This document shows positions 1-7,953 of a stretch of 30,420 nucleotides of DNA, one piece after another. The position numbers and the translations under genes were made by a program. This DNA comes from JALOBO01 sp023228225. GTDB taxonomy: Bacteria > Bacillota > Clostridia > Christensenellales > UBA1242. How positions within the stretch are numbered: the stretch's first letter is position 1; each line of letters starts with the position of its first letter. The notes beneath the pieces are model-generated. The model had not been told where the DNA came from. It worked only from the letters and a program-made list of their open reading frames with translations, and did no database searches. The stretch covers positions 1 through 30,420 of the forward strand of contig JBAYMN010000013.1 of the NCBI GenBank assembly GCA_041663585.1. Reading direction: 5' to 3'.

Positions 1-725
1 AATACAGTGAAAAAGATAAGTTAAAATACGAAAAAGAAGTTGTCGGGGTTTATATTTCAGGACACCCACTTGATGATTATTTAGATAAGTTTAAGGATTA
101 TACACTTACCGCTGAGATGATGGTTTCTTCACTTGGCGATGATTATAACGGAGAAGGAATGTCATTAGAAGAGGAATATCCTGAAATAAAAAATGAAATG
201 CCAGTTACATGCGGTGGCATAATTACCGAATTTAAAAAAACCATAACCAAAAAGGGCAATAGAGAAATGGGGTTTGGTAAAATAGAAGATTTAGAAGGTA
301 ATATAAATATTATGCTATTCCCATCTACTTATGAAAAATTTAAAAACAAAATGTTTGTTGATAATTTAATATCAGTAGAAGGCAAAATATTTTTACGAAC
401 TGGCGACACTCCCGTTGTTGTTGTAGAAAACATAAAAGAATGGAACAATGAAAACGCTTTAACTACGCAACAAGCGATGCCACAAAGCTATATTAGTGAA
501 AATAATAAAGCAAAAACATTATTTTTAAAATATTCTTTAAAAGATTTTAAACTATGTGAAACAATTCAGGAAATTCTTAATGATTATCCCGGAACTACAC
601 CCGTTGTTGTGCGTTGTACAAGTACAAATAAAGGTTTCAAACTTAATGAAAGAGTTAATGCTTCTACTTTGTTAATCAATGAATTATTAAGCGTGCTTGA
701 TGAAGATTGTATTTTATTAAAATAA
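1..725 (+). CDS. dnaE: DNA polymerase III alpha subunit, C-terminal part (5' truncated by window)
   Basis: Catalytic subunit of the replicative DNA polymerase; only the last ~240 residues are present. The reading frame is open from base 3 and begins with the conserved stretch KEVVGVYISGHPLDDY, which in DnaE lies just before the OB-fold. The following residues (CGGIITEFKKTITKKG, then GFGKIEDLEG and a beta-rich stretch) match the DnaE C-terminal OB nucleic-acid-binding domain. The internal ATG at 117 is not the true start because the frame and the family similarity continue upstream of it. No PolC-type exonuclease is visible in this part. The stop lies 17 nt before the pfkA start, so the two genes are probably co-transcribed. 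The dnaE-pfkA pairing is common in Firmicutes. Confidence 0.93.
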   Translation, partial: YSEKDKLKYEKEVVGVYISGHPLDDYLDKFKDYTLTAEMMVSSLGDDYNGEGMSLEEEYPEIKNEMPVTCGGIITEFKKTITKKGNREMGFGKIEDLEGNINIMLFPSTYEKFKNKMFVDNLISVEGKIFLRTGDTPVVVVENIKEWNNENALTTQQAMPQSYISENNKAKTLFLKYSLKDFKLCETIQEILNDYPGTTPVVVRCTSTNKGFKLNERVNASTLLINELLSVLDEDCILLK

Positions 726-742
726 AAATGGGGGAATATATT

Positions 743-1699
743 ATGAAAAACAATACAGTAGCAGTATTTACAAGTGGTGGCGATGCACCGGGAATGAATG
801 CTTGTATTAAGGGCATAGTTGACTATGCATTTAAAAATGATATGAAGATTTTGGCAATTAGAAGCGGTTATAAAGGACTTATAGCGGAAGATTTTATTGA
901 ATTAACACCCGAAATGGTCAAAGATAATATGCATAGAGCAGGCACATTTATTAAAACTTCTCGTTATCATGATTTTTTTAAACCGGAAATACAAAAAAAA
1001 GCAGTTGAAATATTAAAAAACCATAATATTAATTATTTAATTGGAATAGGTGGTGATGGGACTTACCGCGGTTTAATTGAATTAAAAAAATTAGGAATAA
1101 ATGTTATCGGCATACCTGGAACAATAGATAACGACATTAATTATTCGGAAACTTCATTGGGATTTGATACTGCCTATAATGCAGCAACCGAAAATATTAA
1201 AGCGGCATCTGAATCTATGCGTTCATTTGACCGCGTATTTGTTGCAGAAGTTATGGGTAGACATTCCGGCAACATCGCATTAAATGTGGCAATAGCAAGC
1301 GGGGCCGATATCGTAGCGGTGCCGGAAAAACCAATTACAGCAGATAATATTTGTAAAAAGGTTAATGCTGTAAAAGCAAAAGGAAATAACTCGCCTGTTA
1401 TTATAGTACACGATTATTATCCGTATTATGATGAACTATTAAATAAATTGCGAAATGTGTGTAAACTTGAAGCCCGTTCTCAAATTATTGGATTTGTTCA
1501 ACGTGGTGCTAGCCCCACCGCTTATGATACAATTTTGGGTTGGAGTTATGGCATACATGCCATAGAACTTTGTTTAAAAAATAAATTTGGAATTGCAATA
1601 GGCACACAAAATAATAGGATTTTTGATTGTGATATAGAAAAATCTCTCACATATCCATCAAATTTTGACATTGATTTATACAATAAATTTGATATATGA
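743..1699 (+). CDS. pfkA: ATP-dependent 6-phosphofructokinase
   Basis: Phosphorylates fructose 6-phosphate to fructose 1,6-bisphosphate, the committed step of glycolysis, in the cytoplasm. 318 residues, normal for bacterial PfkA. Visible motifs: SGGDAPGMN (11-19), GGDGTYRG (103-110), PGTIDNDI (125-132, with the catalytic Asp of the TIDND motif), MGRHSG (171-176) and a C-terminal QRGASPTAYD. The Gly residues in GGDGT and PGTIDND, at the positions that separate ATP from pyrophosphate enzymes, indicate ATP use. The ATG at 743 is chosen over upstream in-frame ATGs at 707 and 728 because GGGGG at 730-734 sits 8 nt before it and because family homology starts here. It follows dnaE by 17 nt and is closed by a terminator. 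Confidence 0.96.
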   Translation: MKNNTVAVFTSGGDAPGMNACIKGIVDYAFKNDMKILAIRSGYKGLIAEDFIELTPEMVKDNMHRAGTFIKTSRYHDFFKPEIQKKAVEILKNHNINYLIGIGGDGTYRGLIELKKLGINVIGIPGTIDNDINYSETSLGFDTAYNAATENIKAASESMRSFDRVFVAEVMGRHSGNIALNVAIASGADIVAVPEKPITADNICKKVNAVKAKGNNSPVIIVHDYYPYYDELLNKLRNVCKLEARSQIIGFVQRGASPTAYDTILGWSYGIHAIELCLKNKFGIAIGTQNNRIFDCDIEKSLTYPSNFDIDLYNKFDI

Positions 1700-1710
1700 T
1701 TTTTTATAAC

Positions 1711-1751
1711 AAAAACAAAAGGCATGTAAGTTGCATTCCTTTTGCTTTTTT
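1711..1751. terminator. Rho-independent terminator after pfkA
   Basis: CAAAAGG (1716-1722) pairs with CCTTTTG (1738-1744), followed by a run of T (1746-1751). A-rich sequence on the other flank makes it plausible in both directions, for pfkA and for the convergent DUF378 gene. Confidence 0.75.
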
Positions 1752-1765
1752 GATTATTGTATTCG

Positions 1766-2002
1766 TTATTTTTTAATTACTTCTACACTGGGTTCTGCTG
1801 AGCAGTTAATTACACCTCTTCTTGCAACCAAAGCATAAATTAACCACAAACCAGAAATACCCACAAGAATGTAAACTATTCGTGCAAGTATAGTAGCAGC
1901 ACCTCCAAATAGCCATGCGACGAAGTCATATTTAAATGCTCCTACTAAAAACCAGTTTATTGCACCAAGTAAAACAAAAATCATAGAAAATAAATTTGCC
2001 AT
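1766..2002 (-). CDS. DUF378 small membrane protein
   Basis: A 78-residue protein with two hydrophobic segments (about residues 3-22 and 33-60). It matches the DUF378 (YuzA-like) pattern: GAINWFLVGAF, a central FVAWLFGG, and ARIVYILVGISGLWLIY. The function of this family is unknown; it is expected in the cytoplasmic membrane. A good ribosome binding site, AGGAG, lies about 8 nt before the ATG. It lies downstream of another minus-strand gene (start 2360) with a 100-nt gap that can fold so as to pair with this ribosome binding site (see findings). The C-terminal tail (CSAEPSVEVIKK) is polar. Confidence 0.85.
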   Translation of the reverse strand: MANLFSMIFVLLGAINWFLVGAFKYDFVAWLFGGAATILARIVYILVGISGLWLIYALVARRGVINCSAEPSVEVIKK

Positions 2003-2102
2003 TTACAACACTCCTTTTCAGTTTTGATATATTTAGTATTATCATTCATTAAAAAAAAATACTATGGAGTGCTATATTTTTAAAAATAGGTTTTTTTACT
2101 TT

Positions 2103-2360
2103 TTATTGTGCGTTTTCTATTATTAACACATCAAAATCTATTGTTTCTATAAAATCACGAGAAATAAATTTGCAAATATTAAAATTTTCAAAGTTTGACT
2201 TGTGTGATTTAAGGATAATAGGAGTTGGTATATCAAATGTATGGCAAATTTTTGTTATATAATTAAAAAAGTTTTCCTCCGTATATTTTTCTGTGTTTTC
2301 ATATATAATACTACGAGTGATTTTTTCATTTTTCATAGTTTTTGCCCATATTCTTACCAT
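2103..2360 (-). CDS. Conserved hypothetical protein, 85 aa
   Basis: I recognise the overall pattern (MVRIWAKTMKNEKI at the start, a central CHTFDIPTPIIL, and ISRDFIETIDFDVLIIE at the end) as that of a small uncharacterised family frequent in Clostridia, but I know of no assigned function. The protein is soluble, with no membrane segment and no cysteine cluster. A strong ribosome binding site (AGAGGTGA) sits 7 nt before the ATG, which supports it as a real gene. It is followed on the same strand, 100 nt away, by the DUF378 gene. Confidence 0.75.
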   Translation of the reverse strand: MVRIWAKTMKNEKITRSIIYENTEKYTEENFFNYITKICHTFDIPTPIILKSHKSNFENFNICKFISRDFIETIDFDVLIIENAQ

Positions 2361-2414
2361 ATGTATTCACCTCTTTCACTTTTTTTAATTTTGCACGAAA
2401 TTATATTTATTTGA

Positions 2415-2443
2415 TTGACATATTTGAATAGTGATGCTAATAT
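2415..2443 (+). promoter_or_regulatory. Sigma-A type promoter upstream of greA
   Basis: TTGACA at 2415-2420, a 17-nt spacer, and TAATAT at 2438-2443. This is close to the vegetative consensus. It would start transcription near 2450 and give greA a leader of about 300 nt. Confidence 0.75.
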
Positions 2444-2449
2444 ATAGCA

Positions 2450-2751
2450 ACTATTAAATAAAATTTTCTGGCAAGTGAATTTAAATTATAGTTTTGCGGG
2501 TAACCGCAATTTCATTATTAGGTACAATATTTTTCATATGAAATTTTTGAATAATCGCTAAACATTCACTTTTTATAATATTGTAACATAAATAATGATT
2601 AAGTGTATAACTTTTATAATTAAAATATTTAGACCGACAAATAACAAGGCAGAATTTTTTTGCACTATTTGTGCAGTAAATTGCCATCACTAGTACTTAT
2701 GGTGGTTGCTTGTTTATTATTAAATTCAAGATCGGTCACGAGGAGGACATT
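2450..2751 (+). other. Long structured 5' leader of greA
   Basis: About 300 nt without a convincing gene. It contains: (1) a perfect 6-bp hairpin TTGCGG-GTAA-CCGCAA (2494-2509) with a GNRA-type loop; (2) a weaker second promoter-like pair, TTGTAA 2581-2586 and TGTATA 2604-2609, spaced 17 nt; (3) a closed multibranch fold directly before the ribosome binding site: GACCGA (2632-2637) pairs with TCGGTC (2732-2737), enclosing hairpin GCAC-N5-GTGC (2662-2674) and hairpin CCATCA-N10-TGGTGG. The outer stem ends 2 nt before GAGGAGG (2740-2746). This resembles a cis-regulatory RNA, but I cannot assign it to a known riboswitch class. Confidence 0.45.
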
Positions 2752-3228
2752 ATGCAAACCGCTAACCATACTTTTTTAACACAAGAAGGCTATAATCAAA
2801 TCAAAGAAAGGCTACAATATCTTAAAGTTGAAAAAAGACTTGAAGTTGTAGAAAAAGTAAGTTCTGCCCGTGATTTAGGCGATTTAAGTGAAAATGCAGA
2901 ATATCATATTGCGCGTGAAGAGCAGGCGAGTGTTGAAGTGGAAATTGCAGAACTTGAAGAAAAAATAAGAACTGCTCAAATAATCACTAAGGCTAAAACA
3001 GGTACAGATATTATTAACTTAGGTTCAATAGTTAAAATTTTTGATATGGAATATGAAGATGAAACCGAATATACAATAGTTGGTTCTACTGAGGCCGATC
3101 CAAAACTTGGCAAAATAAGTAATGATTCACCAGTTGGCAAATCTCTTATTGGTGCTAAGCGTGGCGATATTGTTAGCGTAAAAACACCGGGTGGAATTAC
3201 AAAATTGAAAGTTGTGTCTGTTAAATAG
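2752..3228 (+). CDS. greA: Transcription elongation factor GreA
   Basis: Rescues backtracked RNA polymerase by stimulating cleavage of the transcript 3' end. 158 residues, normal for GreA. The N-terminal coiled coil (about 8-75) carries the tip motif GDLSENAEYH (43-52), whose Asp44 and Glu47 correspond to the acidic residues that reach the polymerase active site. The C-terminal domain has the family's LGSIVKIFD and SPVGKSLIGAKRGDIV patterns. ATG 2752 is chosen over the upstream in-frame ATG at 2710 because GAGGAGG lies 5 nt before it and because known GreA proteins begin here. It is monocistronic: promoter and long leader upstream, terminator downstream. Confidence 0.97.
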   Translation: MQTANHTFLTQEGYNQIKERLQYLKVEKRLEVVEKVSSARDLGDLSENAEYHIAREEQASVEVEIAELEEKIRTAQIITKAKTGTDIINLGSIVKIFDMEYEDETEYTIVGSTEADPKLGKISNDSPVGKSLIGAKRGDIVSVKTPGGITKLKVVSVK

Positions 3229-3260
3229 ATATGTAATTTTGGTTTAATAAAGATATCTAC

Positions 3261-3286
3261 AAGACCGCATTTGCGGTTTTGTTAGT
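3261..3286 (+). terminator. Terminator after greA
   Basis: AAGACCGC (3261-3268) pairs with GCGGTTTT (3273-3280, one G-T pair) around the loop ATTT, followed by GTTAGTTTT. Confidence 0.8.
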
Positions 3287-3291
3287 TTTAC

Positions 3292-3320
3292 TTTACTTTA
3301 ATGGTTAAATAGTCTAAAAT
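3292..3320 (+). promoter_or_regulatory. Promoter of the tmk-holB-ricT-trmN6 operon
   Basis: TTTACT (3292-3297), exactly 17 nt, TAAAAT (3315-3320). Placed 36 nt before the tmk start. Confidence 0.65.
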
Positions 3321-3355
3321 AATAAAGAAGAAATGTGAAATAAAAGAGGCGCAAA

Positions 3356-3988
3356 ATGAAAGGTTTTTTTATTACCTTTGAAGGTTGTGAGGGAAGTGGC
3401 AAAAGCACACAAACAAAACTTCTATCTGAATATTTAGAAAAAAAATATATTCCTTATATATTAACGCGTGAGCCAGGCGGAAATGTGGTAAGCGAAAATA
3501 TTAGAGTGCTTATTAAAGATATGAAAAATCAAAGTATGATTAATGAAACCGAAATTCTGCTTTTTGCGGCAGCAAGGGCACAGCATACCTATGAAAAAAT
3601 TTTACCCGCTCTAAATGAAGGCAAAATTGTTATTTGTGATAGATATTTTGATTCGACATACGCATATCAAGGTTATGCAAGAGGTGTAAAATTGTCAGAT
3701 ATTAACAATATTAATAAATTTTCTACTTTTAAATTAATTCCAGATGTTACATTTTTTTTAGATATTACGCCAACTGATGCATTTTTGCAAAAGGGTGCAC
3801 CCGATAAAGATGATAGATTAGAACAAACAGGTATAGAATTCCACGAAAAAGTTTACGCTGGTTATAAAGAATTAATTAAGCACAATAAAAAACGAATAGT
3901 GGTCATTCCTGCATATAAAAGGGCACCACTAGAAATATCCCTAGAAATTATTAATATTCTTAAAAAACGAAATATATTAGGAGATTAA
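3356..3988 (+). CDS. tmk: Thymidylate kinase
   Basis: Phosphorylates dTMP to dTDP with ATP, for DNA precursor synthesis. 210 residues, typical. P-loop GCEGSGKST (10-18), REPGG (38-42), the DRY motif with surrounding DRYFDSTYAYQG (95-106), and the region PDKDDRLEQTGIEFHEKV that carries the family's conserved RLE. The ribosome binding site AGAGGCG precedes the ATG. It is the first gene of a tight operon; its stop overlaps the holB start in TAATG. The tmk-holB-ricT order is strongly conserved in Firmicutes. The small gene often found between tmk and holB in Bacillus (yaaQ) is absent here. Confidence 0.97.
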   Translation: MKGFFITFEGCEGSGKSTQTKLLSEYLEKKYIPYILTREPGGNVVSENIRVLIKDMKNQSMINETEILLFAAARAQHTYEKILPALNEGKIVICDRYFDSTYAYQGYARGVKLSDINNINKFSTFKLIPDVTFFLDITPTDAFLQKGAPDKDDRLEQTGIEFHEKVYAGYKELIKHNKKRIVVIPAYKRAPLEISLEIINILKKRNILGD

Positions 3989-4968
3989 TGTTTTTGATAG
4001 CAGATTACATTACTAATACCAAACAATTTTGTCAGTTAAAAAATAGTTTCCTTAACAAAAGGTTTATGCATGCTCATATGCTTGTTTACAGTGACAGTTT
4101 TTTATTATTTGAATTTTCTAAGTTGCTTGCAACGCTTATTGTATCAAGCGATATAGATTGCAAATCTATTAGTTATAAAAAGGTGCAATCAGGTTGTCAC
4201 CCCGATGTTATGGTTATTGATAATCAAAAAGGAATTATGGTTGATGATATTTTTAAAATTGTAAACACTGTAAATATAAAACCATTAGAATCAAATAATA
4301 AAGTTTACATAATACAAAATGCGGATACAACAAACACACAAGCACAAAACAAACTTTTAAAAACACTGGAAGAGCCACCAAAAAATGTGTTTATTATTTT
4401 AAATGTGCAAAACCCATCTAAAATTTTGAGCACCGTTACTTCAAGATGCAATAAAACAAATATAGAATTGTTGGATAAACAATCAATTTGTGATATACTA
4501 AAAATTAAGTATGGCGCAGAGAACTTACAAAAAATTTTAAAATGTGCCGACTTATGTGAAGGGAAATTAGGCAGGGCCTTAGAACTTTACGAACAAGAAA
4601 ATCTACTTAAAATTTATGATTTTGTTCTTGACTTATTTACTAATATGAAAAAAAGTGCTGATGTTTTAAAATACAGCAGTACTATAATTAATAGCAAAGA
4701 GAACTTTAATGAAATTATCAATTTTATGCTTTTAATTGTACGGGATATGTTGCTTATTAATTCAAGTGCCACGCAATCTGTTTTACAATTCAGCGAAAGC
4801 AAGCAGTTAAAAAATGTTGCAGAAAATTTCAGTAATCAAGCACTATTACACATTATTGATATAATTGTGGTCGTTCAAAAAAATTTAAGTGTAAACTGTA
4901 ATATTACCGCAGTAACCGATATGATTTTAATGAGTATTTTGGAGGAAAAATATAAATGGCAAAAGTAG
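3988..4968 (+). CDS. holB: DNA polymerase III delta' subunit
   Basis: Clamp-loader subunit that helps load the sliding clamp. 326 residues. Recognised by HAHML near residue 28, the HPDVMVID segment (71-78), NKLLKTLEEPP (121-131) and the SRC motif (152-154) that supplies the trans-acting arginine. The P-loop region (33-45) has no GxxGxGK, as in other non-hydrolysing delta' proteins. The zinc module normally holding four cysteines before HPD is reduced to Cys58 and Cys70. The C-terminal half is AT-rich and poorly conserved, as usual. It overlaps tmk by 1 nt and ricT by 13 nt, so translational coupling is likely. Confidence 0.92.
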   Translation: MFLIADYITNTKQFCQLKNSFLNKRFMHAHMLVYSDSFLLFEFSKLLATLIVSSDIDCKSISYKKVQSGCHPDVMVIDNQKGIMVDDIFKIVNTVNIKPLESNNKVYIIQNADTTNTQAQNKLLKTLEEPPKNVFIILNVQNPSKILSTVTSRCNKTNIELLDKQSICDILKIKYGAENLQKILKCADLCEGKLGRALELYEQENLLKIYDFVLDLFTNMKKSADVLKYSSTIINSKENFNEIINFMLLIVRDMLLINSSATQSVLQFSESKQLKNVAENFSNQALLHIIDIIVVVQKNLSVNCNITAVTDMILMSILEEKYKWQK

Positions 4969-5834
4969 TAGGAGTTAAATTTAATTCAGCATGTAAAATA
5001 TATTATTTTGACCCAGTTAACCTATTGTTAAAAGTGAGCGACCGTGTTGTTGTTGAAACCCAACGCGGTATAGAAATGGGCGAAATAGTGTTTGCAAATA
5101 AAGAAATGGAATCCACTCCTGAACAACTTAAACCGATTATTAGAATTGCCGATGCAAAAGATTTGCAAGCATTTAAAGATAATCTTGCTAAACGCGGAGA
5201 AGCAATAGAGCAAGCAAATTTAAAAATTAAAAATCACGATCTAAAAATGAAATTACTAGATGCCGAATTTACACTAGATGGCAGTAAAGTTATATTTAGT
5301 TTTAGTGCAGATGACCGTGTGGATTTTAGAGAATTAGTTAAAGATTTGGCGATGCAGTTTAAAATGCGTATAGAATTAAGACAGGTAGGAATTAGAGATG
5401 AAGCCCGAATTTTAGGTGGTTATGGTCCTTGTGGCAGAGAGTGTTGTTGCATTACCCATTTAGAAGAGTTTGAACGCGTATCTGTAAAAATGGCAAAAGT
5501 ACAAGGTTTGCCATTAAATCCACAAAAAATTAGCGGACTTTGCGGTAGGTTAATGTGTTGTCTTGAATATGAAAATCCGTATTATATAGAAGTATTTAAA
5601 GAAATGCCAAAAATAAATTCTATTGTAGAAACGCCAGAAGGAACTGGCACAGTAGCGTATAACAATTTACTTAAAAAGATTGTAACTGTAAGAATTGTTG
5701 CCGATGATGATAGCGTTTCATTTAAAGAATTTTCTCTGTCCGATATTAACGCAAAAGAAAAAATGCAAGCAGAAGAAATACTAGATGATAAATTAGATGT
5801 TTTACCTGATACAGACACTGCCAAATATCAATAA
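4956..5834 (+). CDS. ricT: RicT/YaaT, PSP1-domain protein
   Basis: Homologue of Bacillus YaaT (RicT). In B. subtilis it forms the RicA-RicF-RicT complex that supports RNase Y mRNA processing and affects sporulation, competence and biofilm. 292 residues. The PSP1 domain includes the conserved CGRECCC (159-165) and CGRLMCC (196-202). In the B. subtilis complex, conserved cysteines bind [4Fe-4S] clusters. The N-terminal VVGVKFN and the C-terminal GTGTVAYNNLLKKIV also fit. The last ~30 residues are acidic and variable. GGAGG lies about 10 nt before the ATG, inside holB. Placement directly after holB is the canonical one. I see no ricA or ricF in the window. Confidence 0.93.
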   Translation: MAKVVGVKFNSACKIYYFDPVNLLLKVSDRVVVETQRGIEMGEIVFANKEMESTPEQLKPIIRIADAKDLQAFKDNLAKRGEAIEQANLKIKNHDLKMKLLDAEFTLDGSKVIFSFSADDRVDFRELVKDLAMQFKMRIELRQVGIRDEARILGGYGPCGRECCCITHLEEFERVSVKMAKVQGLPLNPQKISGLCGRLMCCLEYENPYYIEVFKEMPKINSIVETPEGTGTVAYNNLLKKIVTVRIVADDDSVSFKEFSLSDINAKEKMQAEEILDDKLDVLPDTDTAKYQ

Positions 5835-5847
5835 TAAAAGGCGAAAT

Positions 5848-6678
5848 ATGAATGAGTTTTTAAAAGATAATGAACGTATTGATGATTTACAAATTAAGGA
5901 TTTAAAAATTATTCAGCACCCGAATAAATATTGTTTTACATCAGATGCAGTTTTGCTAGCCAACTATACTACTGTTAAGCGTGGCGAAGTTGTAGCGGAT
6001 TTAGGCACGGGTAGTGGGGTAATAGCACTTTTACTTGCCGTAAAATCTGAGTGCAAGCAAGTTTATGGTATTGAAATACAAAATTACTTAGCAGATATGG
6101 CAAGTCGTAGTGTTACTATGAATAATTTAGATAGTAAAATTACTATTATGAATATGCCTATGCAACAAGCACATGAAAGTTTGGGTATTGGTAGTTGTGA
6201 TGTAGCGGTTTGCAATCCCCCATATAAAAAACTTGGCGATTGCAAAATAAGTGAAGAAGAAGAAATTGCAATTTGTAAGCACGAAATAAAAGCAAATCTT
6301 GATGATGTTATAAAAAGTGCAAATCGACTTTTAAAGTTTGGTGGGCGTTTTTATATGGTGCATTTAGCTGAAAGGCTTACTGACATTCTTATAACATTAA
6401 GACAAAGTTTTATTGAGCCAAAAACTTTAATATTTACGCACCCACAAACCGATAAACCTGCTAGACTTGTACTTATAGAGGCAATTAAAGGTGGCGGAAA
6501 AGGTATAAATATTATGCCTCCGCTAATTATGAACAATGACGATGGCACTTACACAACGCAAGTAAGGGATATGTACAATCAGCAGTCAGTAGCTAAAAAG
6601 CATAAAACAACAAAAAAAATTAAAGATAAAGCACCGCCCACAGATGACATAAACCAATTAACTTTTTTAAATAATTAA
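5848..6678 (+). CDS. tRNA1(Val) (adenine-N6)-methyltransferase-like protein (YabB/TrmN6)
   Basis: Class I SAM-dependent methyltransferase of the YabB/YfiC group (COG4123). 276 residues. SAM-binding motif DLGTGSGVIALLLA (51-64) and catalytic NPPY (123-126), the signature of N6-adenine methylation. It opens with the family's IIQHPNKYCFTSDAVLLANY. The C-terminal 25 residues form a lysine-rich tail beyond the usual domain. The start at 5848 is preferred to an in-frame ATG at 5797 inside ricT because AAAAGGCG precedes it and homology begins here; the gap to ricT is then 13 nt. It is the last gene of the operon; no strong terminator is visible in the 80 nt before the convergent spmB. The exact substrate is inferred from the family. 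Confidence 0.88.
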   Translation: MNEFLKDNERIDDLQIKDLKIIQHPNKYCFTSDAVLLANYTTVKRGEVVADLGTGSGVIALLLAVKSECKQVYGIEIQNYLADMASRSVTMNNLDSKITIMNMPMQQAHESLGIGSCDVAVCNPPYKKLGDCKISEEEEIAICKHEIKANLDDVIKSANRLLKFGGRFYMVHLAERLTDILITLRQSFIEPKTLIFTHPQTDKPARLVLIEAIKGGGKGINIMPPLIMNNDDGTYTTQVRDMYNQQSVAKKHKTTKKIKDKAPPTDDINQLTFLNN

Positions 6679-6757
6679 ATTAAAATAAAATTAGTATTTT
6701 TACTGTTTCTTTGATGTTGTTTTGCATATTTATGCTATTTACTGCATAATATTCGTA

Positions 6758-7264
6758 TCAAATAATCAAGCATATTAATGATGCAGTAATTGTACCTAAA
6801 AAACAACCAAACAGGGCAACTGGAATTGCATATAATGTTTTTTTAACATTTGTAGCAGAAAAATATACAGCGGTTACATAAAACACAGTTTCACTGCTGC
6901 CCATTATAGCCGATGCCACGCGTGATATATAACTATCTACGCCATACATTACATATATTTCATTTAATATTGCTAGACTTCCGCTACCTGTAAATGGGCG
7001 TAAAATAATTAGTTCGGTAAGTTCGATAGGTATCCCGAAAACTTTTAGTACTGGGCTAGTTAAGGTTGCAATAATTTCATACAATCCGCTTATTTTAAAT
7101 AGTTCTACCGCTATTAATACAGCGGCAATATATGGAAAAGTGTTTATTACAAGCGGTATAGCTTCTTTGGCACCCGATACAAAACTTTGATATACATTTA
7201 CTTTTTTGTAAGCCGCATATACAACAAGTAAAATTATTATTATAGGAATAATATATGCACTCAT
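6758..7264 (-). CDS. spmB: Spore maturation protein B
   Basis: 168-residue membrane protein of the nucleoside recognition (Gate) domain family. In Bacillus, SpmA and SpmB are needed for spore core dehydration and heat resistance. Several hydrophobic segments are visible. The conserved RPFTGSGSLAILNE (95-108), AIMGSSETVFYVTAVYF and the final IPVALFGCFLGTITASLIC are typical. It overlaps spmA by 4 nt in an ATGA junction, showing translational coupling. The pair is encoded against the direction of the surrounding housekeeping genes. Expression in the sporangium is expected from the family, but I could not identify a convincing sporulation promoter. Confidence 0.93.
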   Translation of the reverse strand: MSAYIIPIIIILLVVYAAYKKVNVYQSFVSGAKEAIPLVINTFPYIAAVLIAVELFKISGLYEIIATLTSPVLKVFGIPIELTELIILRPFTGSGSLAILNEIYVMYGVDSYISRVASAIMGSSETVFYVTAVYFSATNVKKTLYAIPVALFGCFLGTITASLICLII

Positions 7265-7863
7265 AAATTACCTTTTGTTTTTGTTTTTTTTAATCGATTT
7301 ATTAATTTTGAAATCAAAAATACCAAAATAATTCCCGAAAAAGTTGAAACCATAGTTGCAATTATTGAAGGCAAAATTATATCTGTTGGATTGACACTGT
7401 TTAGTGCAGACCGCATACCAATTATCGTTGTTGGTAATAATTGAATTGAAGTTGCATTTATTACTATTAGCATAATCATTGCGCGATTTGCTATCTCTGC
7501 GCCTTTGTCTAAACCTTTCATTGCTTTTATTCCCATTACTGTGCTTGCGTTACCTATTCCTAGCATATTTGATGATATGTTAAGTGCGATTAAACTTGCT
7601 GTTTTATCATCTGGGCAATCAAAAAGTTTTCTAATTAAAGGTTTAAATAACTTAGCAAGTTTTTGGTTTAATCCACTTTGCTCAACAATTTTTAATAGTC
7701 CTAGCCACACAGAGTATATTCCACACAAAGTAAGTGAAAGATTTAGGGCGCTTTGAGTAGCGGTAAGTATACCAGAAAAAACATTTTCGGGCGATTTAAA
7801 AATAAGTATTGTTATGCTTACTACAATTAAAAAAATCCATATTTTATTCAAATAATCACCCAT
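7261..7863 (-). CDS. spmA: Spore maturation protein A
   Basis: 200-residue membrane protein, partner of SpmB in spore core dehydration. Typical features: the hydrophobic N-terminus, LTLCGIYSVWLGLLKI, the CPDDKTASLIALNISSNMLG region with the conserved glycine and asparagine-rich loop GIGNASTVMGIKAM, and INATSIQLLPTTIIGMRSA. Start choice is uncertain: ATG 7863 has no visible ribosome binding site, whereas an internal TTG at 7851 is preceded 4 nt upstream by GGGTGA and would give MNKIW, closer to how family members begin. It is divergent from tatD across 90 nt. GATACTA 32-38 nt before the ATG resembles a sigma-G -10 element but lacks a clear -35. Confidence 0.92.
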   Translation of the reverse strand: MGDYLNKIWIFLIVVSITILIFKSPENVFSGILTATQSALNLSLTLCGIYSVWLGLLKIVEQSGLNQKLAKLFKPLIRKLFDCPDDKTASLIALNISSNMLGIGNASTVMGIKAMKGLDKGAEIANRAMIMLIVINATSIQLLPTTIIGMRSALNSVNPTDIILPSIIATMVSTFSGIILVFLISKLINRLKKTKTKGNL

Positions 7864-7899
7864 AAATACTTATGTATTTTAGTATCGCATTATGTTAAC

Positions 7900-7928
7900 T
7901 TTACATATAGGAAATTTTATGTTAATAT
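7900..7928 (+). promoter_or_regulatory. Promoter of the tatD-rsmA-pckA operon
   Basis: TTTACA (7900-7905), 17-nt spacer, TAATAT (7923-7928), 25 nt before the tatD ATG. A good vegetative-type match. Confidence 0.7.
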
Positions 7929-7953
7929 TGGTTAAATTTAAAAGGAAAAACTT

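Noticed and set aside
743..1699. Pyrophosphate-dependent phosphofructokinase
   Set aside because: The residues after GGD and PGTIDND are glycines as in ATP enzymes, not the Asp and Lys of pyrophosphate enzymes.
2481..2690. 69-aa minus-strand reading frame in the greA leader
   Set aside because: No ribosome binding site, no recognisable family, AT-rich random-looking composition, and it lies opposite a promoter-driven leader.
2450..2751. T-box or known riboswitch before greA
   Set aside because: No T-box consensus and no conserved core of a riboswitch class that I recognise; kept only as an unassigned structured leader.
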